Assembly: GCA_023419095.1 (NCBI GenBank)
Contig: JAEZYN010000081.1
Span: 1 to 11,808, forward strand
Source: Bacteroidota bacterium
GTDB lineage: Bacteria; Bacteroidota; Bacteroidia; Flavobacteriales; Weeksellaceae
Direction: 5' to 3'
DNA length: 11,808 bases
A model generated the notes under the pieces. It had not been told where the DNA came from. It made no database searches and saw nothing but the letters and a program-made list of their open reading frames with translations. A program made the position numbers and the translations under genes. Positions 1 through 6,651 of the stretch are shown here, piece by piece (the first letter of the stretch is position 1; every line of letters starts with the position of its first letter).

Positions 1-36
1 TCGCAGAGGTCGCTGGTTCGAGCCCAGTACTGCCCA
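1..36 (+). tRNA. tRNA 3' end (anticodon-stem 3' side, T arm, acceptor), cut by window start
   Basis: Bases 1-36 read as the 3' part of a tRNA: variable region, a five-pair T stem around a TTCGAGC loop, the acceptor strand ACTGCCC and discriminator A. CCA is not encoded. The stretch 1-37 is identical to 341-377, where the same 3' end follows a hairpin instead of a normal anticodon arm. The missing 5' half lies outside the window, so it cannot be decided whether this copy is an intact tRNA or another mosaic. Confidence 0.5.
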
Positions 37-51
37 CAAAAAAACCAACGT

Positions 52-134
52 GTTGTGAGGTTTATTTAAATTAACTTACAATCCGGTTGATACCCAGAAG
101 GTCGGTCTCGTCTGAGGACGAGATCACGACCCAC
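52..134 (+). pseudogene. Ile-like tRNA remnant with hairpin in place of the T arm
   Basis: An anticodon-arm-like segment lies at 82-98: stem TCCGG, loop TTGATAC with anticodon GAT (89-91), stem CCAGA with one C-A mismatch. A five-base variable region AGGTC follows (99-103). The T arm should come next, but 104-125 is 22 bases dominated by the hairpin at 106-123. An acceptor-like strand ACGACCC (126-132) and discriminator A then follow, with a terminator directly after. Upstream there is no recognisable D arm or matching 5' acceptor strand; instead 53-81 is AT-rich with pairing arms TTGTGAG and CTTACAA. It looks like a decayed or rearranged tRNA-Ile-like gene; the identity rests only on the GAT loop. 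Confidence 0.4.
106..123 (+). repeat. 18-base hairpin repeat, copy 1
   Basis: TCTCGTC and GACGAGA pair perfectly around a TGAG loop. Outer bases GGTCG (100-104) and CGACC (127-131) extend this copy into a longer interrupted stem. The same hairpin recurs at 196-213 and 320-337, each time inside tRNA-like sequence. Confidence 0.8.
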
Positions 135-163
135 AAAATCTCAGAGAAATCTGAGATTTTTTT
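135..163 (+). terminator. Intrinsic terminator after the Ile-like remnant
   Basis: Arms AAAATCTCAGA and TCTGAGATTTT pair over 11 bases around a GAAA loop, and the T-run continues to 163. It begins two bases after the discriminator A of the preceding remnant, as expected for the end of a tRNA transcript. Confidence 0.8.
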
Positions 164-169
164 GTTTCC

Positions 170-252
170 GGGTAGTTAGCTCAGTTGGTTCAGAGTCTCG
201 TCCGAGGACGAGAACATCGTAGAGGTCACTGGTTCGAGCCCAGTACTGCCCA
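170..252 (+). tRNA. tRNA-like gene with aberrant anticodon arm (possible tRNA-Val relic)
   Basis: The acceptor strands GGGTAGT (170-176) and ACTGCCC (245-251) pair in all seven positions with one T-G wobble, and the discriminator is A252. A D arm (GCTC with GAGT, loop containing GG) and a T arm (ACTGG, TTCGAGC, CCAGT) are well formed. The 31 bases between D and T arms exceed the usual 23 and contain the hairpin at 196-213, whose seven-pair stem closes a four-base loop; no seven-base anticodon loop can be drawn. From memory, the flanking arms resemble flavobacterial tRNA-Val, but no anticodon can be assigned. An alternative six-base loop (CCGAGG) is also not canonical. It may be a pseudogene, a tRNA-like non-coding RNA, or an assembly artefact. 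Confidence 0.45.
196..213 (+). repeat. 18-base hairpin repeat, copy 2
   Basis: This copy has the same TCTCGTC/GACGAGA arms as copies 1 and 3, with loop CGAG instead of TGAG. It occupies the position of the anticodon arm in the tRNA-like unit 170-252. Confidence 0.8.
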
Positions 253-338
253 CAAAAAACCACGTGTTGTGAGGTTTATCTAAATTAACTTACAATCCGG
301 TTGATACCTAGAAGGTCGGTCTCGTCTGAGGACGAGAA
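222..338 (+). repeat. Direct repeat of bases 6-123 (tRNA 3' end plus spacer plus hairpin)
   Basis: The stretch from the T arm through the A-run, the AT-rich spacer, the GAT loop arm and the hairpin is repeated nearly base for base from 6-123. Differences are a few substitutions and a shorter A-run and spacer. The two copies diverge right after the hairpin: the first continues into ACGACCC and a terminator, the second into another tRNA 3' half. Confidence 0.75.
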
Positions 339-376
339 CATCGCAGAGGTCGCTGGTTCGAGCCCAGTACTGCCCA
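266..376 (+). pseudogene. Chimeric tRNA remnant: Ile-like anticodon arm, hairpin, Val-like 3' half
   Basis: The 5' part repeats the remnant at 52-123, including the arm with loop TTGATAC (301-307; stem strands TCCGG and CTAGA, less well paired) and variable bases AGGTC (313-317). After the hairpin at 320-337 it switches to the 3' half seen in the 170-252 unit: a T arm and acceptor strand ACTGCCC ending with discriminator A376. No matching 5' acceptor strand GGGYAGT is present, so this copy cannot fold as a tRNA. A terminator follows within ten bases. Confidence 0.45.
320..337 (+). repeat. 18-base hairpin repeat, copy 3
   Basis: The 18 bases are identical to copy 1 (loop TGAG). The copy sits at the switch point between two different tRNA-derived flanks. 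Confidence 0.8.
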
Positions 377-383
377 CATTTTT

Positions 384-412
384 TCTCCGCTATTAACGGA
401 GATTGTTTATTT
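384..412 (+). terminator. Intrinsic terminator closing the tRNA block
   Basis: TCTCCG (384-389) pairs with CGGAGA (397-402) around a seven-base loop, followed by the T-rich stretch TTGTTTATTT. It separates the tRNA-like block from pyrD. Confidence 0.65.
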
Positions 413-436
413 CTAGGAAATCTGCCAAGACAATCG

Positions 437-465
437 TTTCATGTGCTTTCAAAAATGTAATTTTG
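437..465 (+). promoter_or_regulatory. Putative pyrD promoter
   Basis: TAATTTTG at 458-465 matches the Bacteroidota -7 element TAnnTTTG. The upstream element is weak (TTTC at 437-440, spacer 17). It lies 15 bases before ATG 481, giving a leader of roughly ten bases and supporting that start codon. Confidence 0.5.
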
Positions 466-480
466 CGAAACTTCTTTCCG

Positions 481-1488
481 ATGTACAAAAGCATTATCCG
501 CCCGCTCCTATTCAAATTTGATCCTGAGAAAGTCCATCACTTCACATTTTATGTTCTTAAAAACTTTGGTTTTCTTACCAAACTTTTCTTCCCGAAACCT
601 TTAGAAGACAAAAGACTCGAACGAGAAGTTTTTGGTCTGAAATTTAAAAATCCGGTAGGATTGGCTGCGGGCTTCGATAAAGATGCAAAAATGTTCAGTG
701 AACTTTCTGATTTAGGGTTTGGCTCTATCGAAATCGGCACGCTGACACCCAAAGCGCAGGAGGGAAACCCCAAAAAAAGGCTTTTCAGGCTGATCGAAGA
801 CTCAGCTGTCATTAACCGGATGGGCTTTAATAACGAGGGCGTAGATGTCGCTGTAGAGCGTCTGAAAAAAAATAAAAAGATACTTATCGGCGGAAACATC
901 GGTAAAAATAAAATCACTGCAAATGCAGACGCCACGGATGATTATGTGTATTGTTTCGAAAAACTTTTTCCTTACGTTGATTATTTTGTGGTGAACGTAA
1001 GCTCGCCAAACACGCCAAACCTGCGTGCTTTGCAGGAAAAGGAACCTTTAACACAACTTTTGGCAACGCTTCAGCATTTAAATATAAAAAGAACTCCAGC
1101 CAAGCCGATACTTTTAAAAATCGCGCCTGATCTTACCGACGAACAATTGCTGGACATCATTGACATCGTACATGACACAAAAATCTCGGGCGTGATTGCG
1201 ACCAACACTACTCTTTCACGTGAGGGTTTAATTTCGGACGTAAAAACCGAAACAGGCGGACTTTCCGGAAAACCACTGACAAAAAGGTCAACCGAAGTAA
1301 TTCGTTTTCTTTCCGAAAAAAGCGGCCACGCTTTCCCGATTATCGGCGTAGGCGGAATACATTCCGCGCAAGATGCCATCGAAAAGCTAGATGCCGGCGC
1401 AAGTTTGGTTCAGCTTTATACGGGATTTATTTATGAAGGACCCGCGTTAATACGTGAAATCAATGAGGCGGTCTTAAAACGGTGTTAA
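481..1488 (+). CDS. pyrD: Dihydroorotate dehydrogenase (quinone), class 2
   Basis: This enzyme oxidises dihydroorotate to orotate in pyrimidine synthesis, passing electrons through FMN to the membrane quinone pool. The 335-residue product has the class 2 hallmarks: an N-terminal extension for membrane and quinone contact (about 1-45), NPVGLAAGFDKDA (57-69), the substrate loop NRMGFNN (112-118), NVSSPNTPNLR with the catalytic serine at about 175, KIAPD (213-217), TNTT (241-244), GGLSGKPL (259-266) and FMN-phosphate motifs IGVGGI and YTGFIYEGP near the end. The reading frame is open back to 403 with a TTG, but a promoter-like TAATTTTG at 458-465 and family alignment favour ATG 481. Its stop overlaps the stop of the convergent DUF445 gene. 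Length is normal for the family. Confidence 0.96.
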   Translation: MYKSIIRPLLFKFDPEKVHHFTFYVLKNFGFLTKLFFPKPLEDKRLEREVFGLKFKNPVGLAAGFDKDAKMFSELSDLGFGSIEIGTLTPKAQEGNPKKRLFRLIEDSAVINRMGFNNEGVDVAVERLKKNKKILIGGNIGKNKITANADATDDYVYCFEKLFPYVDYFVVNVSSPNTPNLRALQEKEPLTQLLATLQHLNIKRTPAKPILLKIAPDLTDEQLLDIIDIVHDTKISGVIATNTTLSREGLISDVKTETGGLSGKPLTKRSTEVIRFLSEKSGHAFPIIGVGGIHSAQDAIEKLDAGASLVQLYTGFIYEGPALIREINEAVLKRC

Positions 1489-2729
1489 AGGAAAAAATTC
1501 GAAACGGTGTAGATAATAAGTCCGACCAATCCTCCGACCAACGTTCCGTTGACGCGAATAAACTGAAGATCTTTGCCTACTTCCCGCTCAAGTTTTTCAC
1601 TGAGTTCCCGGCCTTCCCAGTTACCAACCGTTGAACTGATCAGATTTGCGGCCTGATGCGTATTCCTGAGGATATATTTGTACGCCGTGACACGAATCCA
1701 GTGATCGATCTTATGCTGCAACTTTTCGTCGGTCTGCAGGTTGAAGGCGAGTTGCGCCAGATTTTTTCGGACATAATTCTTCAAAGCGGAACTTTCGGTT
1801 TCCAGCTCTGAAAGCAAGGATTTTTTGATTGACAGCCAGATATCGCCGGCGTATTGATGCAATTTTTCTTCCTGCAGGAAATCGTTCTTTATTTTTTTAA
1901 AATCATCATCCCACTGCTCAGAATTTTGAACGTCGCTGGCAAAAGCCTGAAGCTTCTGTGTAATCTCAAACCTTAATGCGTGCTGCGGATCTGCTTCCAC
2001 TTCCTCAAAAAATCCGGCTAAACCTTCAGTAATTTTCGCGGCGATCGAGCTGTCGACGAACTTCGGAATCAGGAAGTAGCTTTCACGCTTCACGCGTTCC
2101 TGCACCAGCTTTTGGTTGTTTGTGACATAATCTTTTATCTGGCCTGAAAGATTCGTTATCAGTTTTTGATGATCATTATTTGCAAGAATATATTCGAGAC
2201 CGTTTCCCACTATCTTATTGATTTTCAGTTCGTCGGTCATTTCACGTGCTTTATTGGCGATGAAATTGACGACTTCGGAATCATCAAGTTTATTTACGAT
2301 ATCAAAAGCAAGACCTGACACTTCTTTTACCAGCATATTCTGATTGCGGCCGTTCGATAGCCACTTTCCCGCAACGACCGAAACTTTTAGTTTTTGAATG
2401 TAAGGCCTGATGTTCTCCGGCGAAAGAAAATTTGAGACCACAAAACTGCCCAGATTGTCACCAATCCGTTCCTTGCTGTTTTCGATAAGGTTGGTATGCG
2501 GAATTCTTAAACCTAAAGGATAATTAAAAAGAGCCGTAACCGCGAACCAGTCAGCAAGAGCGCCAACCATTGCAGCTTCAGAAAAGGCGCGGATATAACC
2601 GATCCAATGTGCAGGATTATTTTTTTGTAAAACAGTAGTCACAACAAAAACCATCGCCATTAGCACAAACAGGGAAGTTGCAAATGCTTTATACTTTTGT
2701 AGTTGCATTTTCTTTTCTGTATCATTCAT
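1485..2729 (-). CDS. DUF445 family membrane protein
   Basis: The 414-residue protein belongs to the DUF445 (YjiN-like) family, whose function is not established. It has a hydrophobic helix at about 15-36 and a second at the extreme C-terminus (about 394-414, rich in Gly and aliphatic residues), so the long central part is probably held between two membrane anchors. The family-typical segment with GALADWFAVTALF and IPHTNLI lies just after the first helix (about 56-82); the middle is charged and helical, likely coiled coil. The start at 2729 is only five bases after a promoter-like TAATTTTG; Met8 is an alternative that would leave a short leader. The gene faces pyrD and shares four bases with it at the stop codons. 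Confidence 0.85.
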   Translation of the reverse strand: MNDTEKKMQLQKYKAFATSLFVLMAMVFVVTTVLQKNNPAHWIGYIRAFSEAAMVGALADWFAVTALFNYPLGLRIPHTNLIENSKERIGDNLGSFVVSNFLSPENIRPYIQKLKVSVVAGKWLSNGRNQNMLVKEVSGLAFDIVNKLDDSEVVNFIANKAREMTDELKINKIVGNGLEYILANNDHQKLITNLSGQIKDYVTNNQKLVQERVKRESYFLIPKFVDSSIAAKITEGLAGFFEEVEADPQHALRFEITQKLQAFASDVQNSEQWDDDFKKIKNDFLQEEKLHQYAGDIWLSIKKSLLSELETESSALKNYVRKNLAQLAFNLQTDEKLQHKIDHWIRVTAYKYILRNTHQAANLISSTVGNWEGRELSEKLEREVGKDLQFIRVNGTLVGGLVGLIIYTVSNFFL

Positions 2730-2734
2730 TATTT

Positions 2735-2751
2735 CAAAATTAGTAATTTTG
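2735..2751. promoter_or_regulatory. Palindromic double -7 element between the DUF445 gene and msrB
   Basis: CAAAATTAGTAATTTTG is a perfect 17-base palindrome around one central base. It reads TAATTTTG, a TAnnTTTG -7 element, on both strands: at 2744-2751 toward msrB and at 2742-2735 toward the DUF445 gene. Upstream TTG/TTTG elements are poor: the minus strand has TTG at 16 bases and the plus strand has none. Divergent promoter function is therefore tentative. It could also be a repressor site. Confidence 0.4.
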
Positions 2752-2789
2752 AGGTTGACAACTCATTCAGGATACTTTAATACACAAAA

Positions 2790-3335
2790 ATGAGTTTCAC
2801 ACTTATGAAAGTTTTAGTCTCAATTCTGGTATTAATGTCTTTACAGATGTGCAGCCAGATCAAAAAATCCGAAAACTCCCAAAAAATGGAAAATTCAAAC
2901 ACAAAAAACAATACATACTACTCGCGTACCGACCGCACAAAACTCAACGTCCCGAATTCTGAATGGAAAAAAATCCTTCCACCTGACGTCTATGCAATCG
3001 CGCGCGAAGCCGATACAGAAAGACCTTTCACCGGAAAATATAACGAGTTTGATGAACTTGGCGAATATTACTGCATCGTGTGCGGAAACCACCTCTTCCG
3101 TTCAGATTCTAAATTTTCCTCTACTTGCGGCTGGCCCAGTTTCTTTGAAGCAGACAAAGAAGGTGTTGCCTATCACCGCGACACGAAGTTTGGCATGGAA
3201 AGAATAGAAGTGGTGTGCAAACGCTGTGATTCACACCTGGGACACGTCTTTAATGATGGCCCGCCACCTACAGGAACGCGTTACTGCATGAATTCGGTGA
3301 GTCTTGAATTCGTCGGTGATTCTGAAAACAAATGA
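2790..3335 (+). CDS. msrB: Peptide-methionine (R)-S-oxide reductase, exported
   Basis: MsrB reduces the R epimer of methionine sulfoxide in oxidised proteins. The 181-residue product has an N-terminal hydrophobic signal (about 6-20) ending LQMC, a possible lipobox although Met before Cys21 is unusual. A polar linker then leads to a complete MsrB domain (about 45-176). Zinc-site cysteines are Cys95/98 (CIVC) and Cys143/146 (CKRC). RYCMNS supplies catalytic Cys166, and TCGWPSF carries Cys113, at the usual distance for a resolving cysteine. The protein probably works in the periplasm or on the membrane. A second start at 2805 would give a tidier signal peptide beginning MKVLV; no ribosome binding site decides between them. 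The gene stands alone, followed by a terminator. Confidence 0.93.
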   Translation: MSFTLMKVLVSILVLMSLQMCSQIKKSENSQKMENSNTKNNTYYSRTDRTKLNVPNSEWKKILPPDVYAIAREADTERPFTGKYNEFDELGEYYCIVCGNHLFRSDSKFSSTCGWPSFFEADKEGVAYHRDTKFGMERIEVVCKRCDSHLGHVFNDGPPPTGTRYCMNSVSLEFVGDSENK

Positions 3336-3372
3336 AAAAAATTGCGGAACTGAAATGGTTCCGCAATTTCTA
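3336..3372. terminator. Bidirectional terminator between msrB and the minus-strand lipoprotein gene
   Basis: AAATTGCGGAAC (3339-3350) pairs with GTTCCGCAATTT (3358-3369), 12 pairs around a seven-base loop. The A-run 3336-3341 becomes a T-run on the minus strand, so termination of the minus-strand operon should be strong. The plus side has the weaker tail TTTCTATTT. Confidence 0.85.
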
Positions 3373-3390
3373 TTTAAAATCATATAATCC

Positions 3391-3870
3391 TTAAGTCAAA
3401 GGCGCACCTACCTGAAGATCACACCGGTGATGCGGTTCGCCGTGTGGCGGATTCAGCGCAGGCTTTGGCCCTACTGCCGCACTCGATGAAACCGAAGGTG
3501 ACGGTGCTGAAACTGAAGGCTGAATAGGATTTGTATTAAAACCCGTTGCCTGAGAACCCTGTATTACCGGTGGCGCAACAGCCTGTGCAGGCGCAGGGCT
3601 GTCAATCGGTGCTCCAACCTCGATGTCGCAGCGGTGATAAGGCTCGCCGTGTGGCGGGTTCAACGCGGGTTTCTGAGCCGCGTTTGCCTGCGTGCCTTCA
3701 TTTATTTCACCCACCTGTTGCACAGGTAGCGCACTGTTTTCAGCTACAGCCGCAGTATCAGTTGCGGCCTGTTGCTGCGTAGATTCAGTCTGGCCCACTT
3801 TCGGGTTTTTGGCTTCACACGACAGAAGTACGGTGGCCGTAATAATCATTAAAAATGGTAATCTTTTCAT
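3391..3870 (-). CDS. Lipoprotein with duplicated NPPHGEP..HRCD motif, function unknown
   Basis: The 159-residue protein starts with a lipoprotein signal peptide (MKRLPFLMIITATVLLSC, Cys18 lipidated). The rest is low-complexity Ala/Pro/Gln/Ser linker plus two copies of a 23-residue unit, at about 67-89 and 136-158. Each reads KPALNPPHGEP, then [YH]HRCD, then VGAP, and the second ends the protein. Similar NPPHGxPxHRCD-type tails occur, as I recall, in other Bacteroidota lipoproteins, but I know of no established function. The conserved His and Cys residues and the position 21 bases after the HMA-TonB receptor gene suggest metal binding; this is inference. The DNA is more GC-rich than its neighbours because of the Pro/Ala content. 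A strong terminator follows. Confidence 0.85.
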   Translation of the reverse strand: MKRLPFLMIITATVLLSCEAKNPKVGQTESTQQQAATDTAAVAENSALPVQQVGEINEGTQANAAQKPALNPPHGEPYHRCDIEVGAPIDSPAPAQAVAPPVIQGSQATGFNTNPIQPSVSAPSPSVSSSAAVGPKPALNPPHGEPHHRCDLQVGAPLT

Positions 3871-3891
3871 TTTCGGTACTGGTTTTAATCA

Positions 3892-6579
3892 TTAAAAAGA
3901 AACATCAATGCCTACGTAAACATTCGCCGGCATTATCGGGGCATACACCATTCCGCCATCAAAATAATTTCCAAACGGATTGGCGGCATCGATGATCGGC
4001 CGTTCCTGCGTATAGCTCGTGAGGTTTTCTCCGCCCAAATATACACGAATATTTTTATTGAAGTTACGCGAAATCTGTGCGTTAAGTGTCGCAAAAGAGG
4101 AAGAATATTCCGGAAGTCGGTATTCGGCCGGATTTGCGGTCAGATTCGGAAGTTTCTGCGGACCAACTATCTGCAAAGTGGTATCAAAATTCCAGAAACC
4201 GCCTTTTTCATTTTTGTCCGTTGCATATGAAGCATTGAAAAAACCTCTGTTTTTGGCCATAAACGGAATTTCTCTTCTTCCATCCGCAAAATCTGCCTGT
4301 ACATCATAGTATTTATAAGCTAATCGAAGTTCGAGATTTTTTGCCGGTACAAAATCAAGCTGCGTCTGAAAACTGTTGGCAAATGAGCTTCCGTCCAGAT
4401 TATAAAATACAATTCTGTTCGGCGAAATATCCAGATCTGTCAACACCTGATCCTGGAAATCTGTTCTGAAAAAATCGGCTACAAGCGTAGCTTTACGATT
4501 GAATAATTTGAATTCCTGCTGAAGACTGAGCCCATAATTCCACGCTATCTCCGGTTTCAGACCATAAATATTACCCTCATTTCCTAAAATTTGAATCTCA
4601 CGATTTGACGCAAAATACTGCTGGTTCTCCGCAAAAACATTGGCTGTGCGGAAACCTCTGCCTGCAGAAAGCCTTAAAATGGTCTTTGGAAACAGATCAT
4701 ATTTAAAGTTCAGCCGTGGTGTAAACTGCGTTCCAGCCAAATTGTGAAAATCGGTTCTTGCACCAGCAACTAAAGTATATTTGAGTCCTGTAAGCGTGTA
4801 CTCGAAGAAAAGCCCGGGTACAGTTTCGGTTCTTGCGAAATTTTGCGTCAGGTAATCTTCATCAAAATCGTCGTATAAAAAGCTTGCGCCTGTTTTGTAT
4901 TTGTGGTTTGTATTGCCGAAAATACTTTCAAAAACCAGATTGGAATAAAAGGTTTTCTGCTTACCCAGATAATTCCGGTTACCGAAAAAACTATCCTGCT
5001 GGTGGTATGTAAATTGGTTCATCCAGCCAATACTTTGGTAGGGTTTACCTTTAAATACATAACCGGTTTTATTCCACACATCGAATTTCGAAATATCAAT
5101 GCCCACACCATATGCACTTTGCTGGGAGCGGTCCAAATTTTTGTCAAAACTGGTTTGCCCGCCAAAACGCTCATCTTTTACAAAGCTGATTCCGAAATGC
5201 GTTCCCACACCATTGTGGTCCAGTCCATTATAATTTAAAAGATATGCAGCATTGATTTGGTTACCGGTAGGCTGGTCCAGAAAACCGTCATCGTTTGAGT
5301 CCATTTTGGCCAGCGTTGCATTGCCGTGGAGCAATACCGTTTGATTCCAGTGCTCTGAAAGCGCGCTCGTGGTAGTAATGTTGATTTCAAATCTTGAATT
5401 GATGTCGCCGAAAACATTTATTGCAGATTCGGGCTGATCCTGCAGCTTCAAAAGTTCGGTATTTATCTGGCCGGTAATACCTTCATAACCGTTGGTAACA
5501 GTACTTCCGCCTTTTGTAAGCTGAATTCCGCCAATCCATCGACCTGGAATTAGATTCATTCCGTATGGCGATGCAAGTCCACGGATTGAAGGCAAAAGTT
5601 CCTTTGTCAGTGAGGTATATTTTTGGTCTAAACCCAGCATTTTCAATTGCTTGGTTCCTGTTACCGCGTTACTGAACGATACATCTACCGTGGCATTCGT
5701 TTCAAAGCTTTCGGAAAGGTTGCAGCACGCCGCCTTCAGCAACTCTTTTGAACTGATATTAAATGTAAGTCCGGTTTGTTTTTTGTTCAGAGCCGTTGCC
5801 TCGCCCAGTCGCACAAGTTTCACTTCTTCAATGGATTTGTCAACATGGTCAGCGTGTTGCGTAAAATCTTTTCGCGCCGGCGCTTCTTCGGTATGCACCA
5901 GCGGACTCTTCACGCCGAGCGGCAAAGTTCGGTCGTAAAGGCAGCAGTCGGGCAACGAATTATAAACCGCGTCGGATGCTGTGAATTTTTCATTGTCGTG
6001 TCCTACATCAGCAATCTTTTTTAAAATTGCGTCCGAAGACGTTTTGGAATTGTCAAAATTTAAAGTAACAATTTGGGTTTCCGGTTCCCAAACCGCTGAA
6101 TCTGCACCTGCAGTTTTGGCTGCAGCTTCAATTCTTTTTTTACATGACGCACAGTTTCCGCGCACATAAAATTGGTTGTCTTGCTTTTCCGCCGGCATTT
6201 GGTTGCTTACGGAAGATGCAGGCTTGCTTTCAGACATCTTAAGGAAAGAGGGTGTTCTTTTGTAATGACAACATCCGGGTAAATTTTCATACACCGCGTC
6301 GGGTGCAGAAAAACGCTCATTGTCGTGACCTGCTTCTGCAATTTGTTTTAAGATGACATCGGAATTAGTTTTAGCCTCATCAAATTCCAAAGTGAGCTGT
6401 TGGGTTTCCGCATTCCAGTTGGCTGCGGTTGCGCCGGCTTTTTTAGCGGTGGTTTCTATCCGATCTTTGCACATTCCGCATTCGCCTTTTACTTTAAATA
6501 TAGAATGCAAGGTTTGGGCTGATAATATTTGGGAAAAGAGTAAGGTAAAAGCCAGAAAGCTTTTAAATAAAATTTTCAT
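3892..6579 (-). CDS. TonB-dependent outer membrane receptor with two N-terminal HMA domains
   Basis: The 895-residue product is a TonB-dependent receptor, probably importing or sensing a soft metal. A signal peptide (about 1-21, ending SAQ) precedes two tandem modules. The first (about 25-108) has GECGMCK with Cys34/Cys37, and the second (about 136-217) has GNCASCK with Cys143/Cys146. Each module ends with GHDNE, DAVY, LP and a vicinal cysteine pair (103-104, 212-213) followed by a tyrosine. The plug follows (about 255-375), with another cysteine pair (285-286), SIRGLASPYG and GYEGITGQIN. The remainder is a beta-barrel ending in Phe, as outer membrane proteins do. The N-terminal modules would lie in the periplasm. 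Copper is the likeliest ligand by HMA chemistry but is not shown. It sits between a cysteine-rich exported protein gene and a His/Cys-motif lipoprotein gene, probably one operon. Confidence 0.92.
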   Translation of the reverse strand: MKILFKSFLAFTLLFSQILSAQTLHSIFKVKGECGMCKDRIETTAKKAGATAANWNAETQQLTLEFDEAKTNSDVILKQIAEAGHDNERFSAPDAVYENLPGCCHYKRTPSFLKMSESKPASSVSNQMPAEKQDNQFYVRGNCASCKKRIEAAAKTAGADSAVWEPETQIVTLNFDNSKTSSDAILKKIADVGHDNEKFTASDAVYNSLPDCCLYDRTLPLGVKSPLVHTEEAPARKDFTQHADHVDKSIEEVKLVRLGEATALNKKQTGLTFNISSKELLKAACCNLSESFETNATVDVSFSNAVTGTKQLKMLGLDQKYTSLTKELLPSIRGLASPYGMNLIPGRWIGGIQLTKGGSTVTNGYEGITGQINTELLKLQDQPESAINVFGDINSRFEINITTTSALSEHWNQTVLLHGNATLAKMDSNDDGFLDQPTGNQINAAYLLNYNGLDHNGVGTHFGISFVKDERFGGQTSFDKNLDRSQQSAYGVGIDISKFDVWNKTGYVFKGKPYQSIGWMNQFTYHQQDSFFGNRNYLGKQKTFYSNLVFESIFGNTNHKYKTGASFLYDDFDEDYLTQNFARTETVPGLFFEYTLTGLKYTLVAGARTDFHNLAGTQFTPRLNFKYDLFPKTILRLSAGRGFRTANVFAENQQYFASNREIQILGNEGNIYGLKPEIAWNYGLSLQQEFKLFNRKATLVADFFRTDFQDQVLTDLDISPNRIVFYNLDGSSFANSFQTQLDFVPAKNLELRLAYKYYDVQADFADGRREIPFMAKNRGFFNASYATDKNEKGGFWNFDTTLQIVGPQKLPNLTANPAEYRLPEYSSSFATLNAQISRNFNKNIRVYLGGENLTSYTQERPIIDAANPFGNYFDGGMVYAPIMPANVYVGIDVSF

Positions 6580-6651
6580 TTTTGTTGAAATTCGTTAATT
6601 TATGTACAAAATTTTGCCCGAATTGATATTTTTCAGGCTGTAAACAATAAA

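Noticed and set aside
202..208. Reading the hairpin loop as a GAG (Leu) anticodon in a class II tRNA
   Set aside because: The loop would have six or eight bases instead of seven, the 15-base stretch that would be the long variable arm has no convincing stem, and the acceptor and D arms do not look like tRNA-Leu.
196..216. Resemblance of the hairpin and following GAGAAC to stem II and the GAAA side of a hammerhead ribozyme
   Set aside because: The CUGAUGA core strand is absent on the 5' side, GAAA is not present, and no cleavage triplet with pairing arms can be drawn.
1..377. Regular repeat and spacer pattern as a CRISPR array
   Set aside because: There are only three hairpin copies at unequal spacing (90 and 124 bases), the intervening sequences are themselves tRNA-like repeats, and there are no cas genes.
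403..480. Upstream extension of pyrD from a TTG at 403
   Set aside because: The added 26 residues do not fit the PyrD family. The stretch contains the end of a terminator tail and a TAATTTTG promoter element, so translation from ATG 481 is far more likely.
549..935. Minus-strand open frame inside pyrD, and similar long frames opposite the receptor, sufB and sufC genes
   Set aside because: They lie antisense to well-supported conserved genes, have Ser/Phe/Leu-rich compositions typical of shadow frames, and show no domain or start signal.
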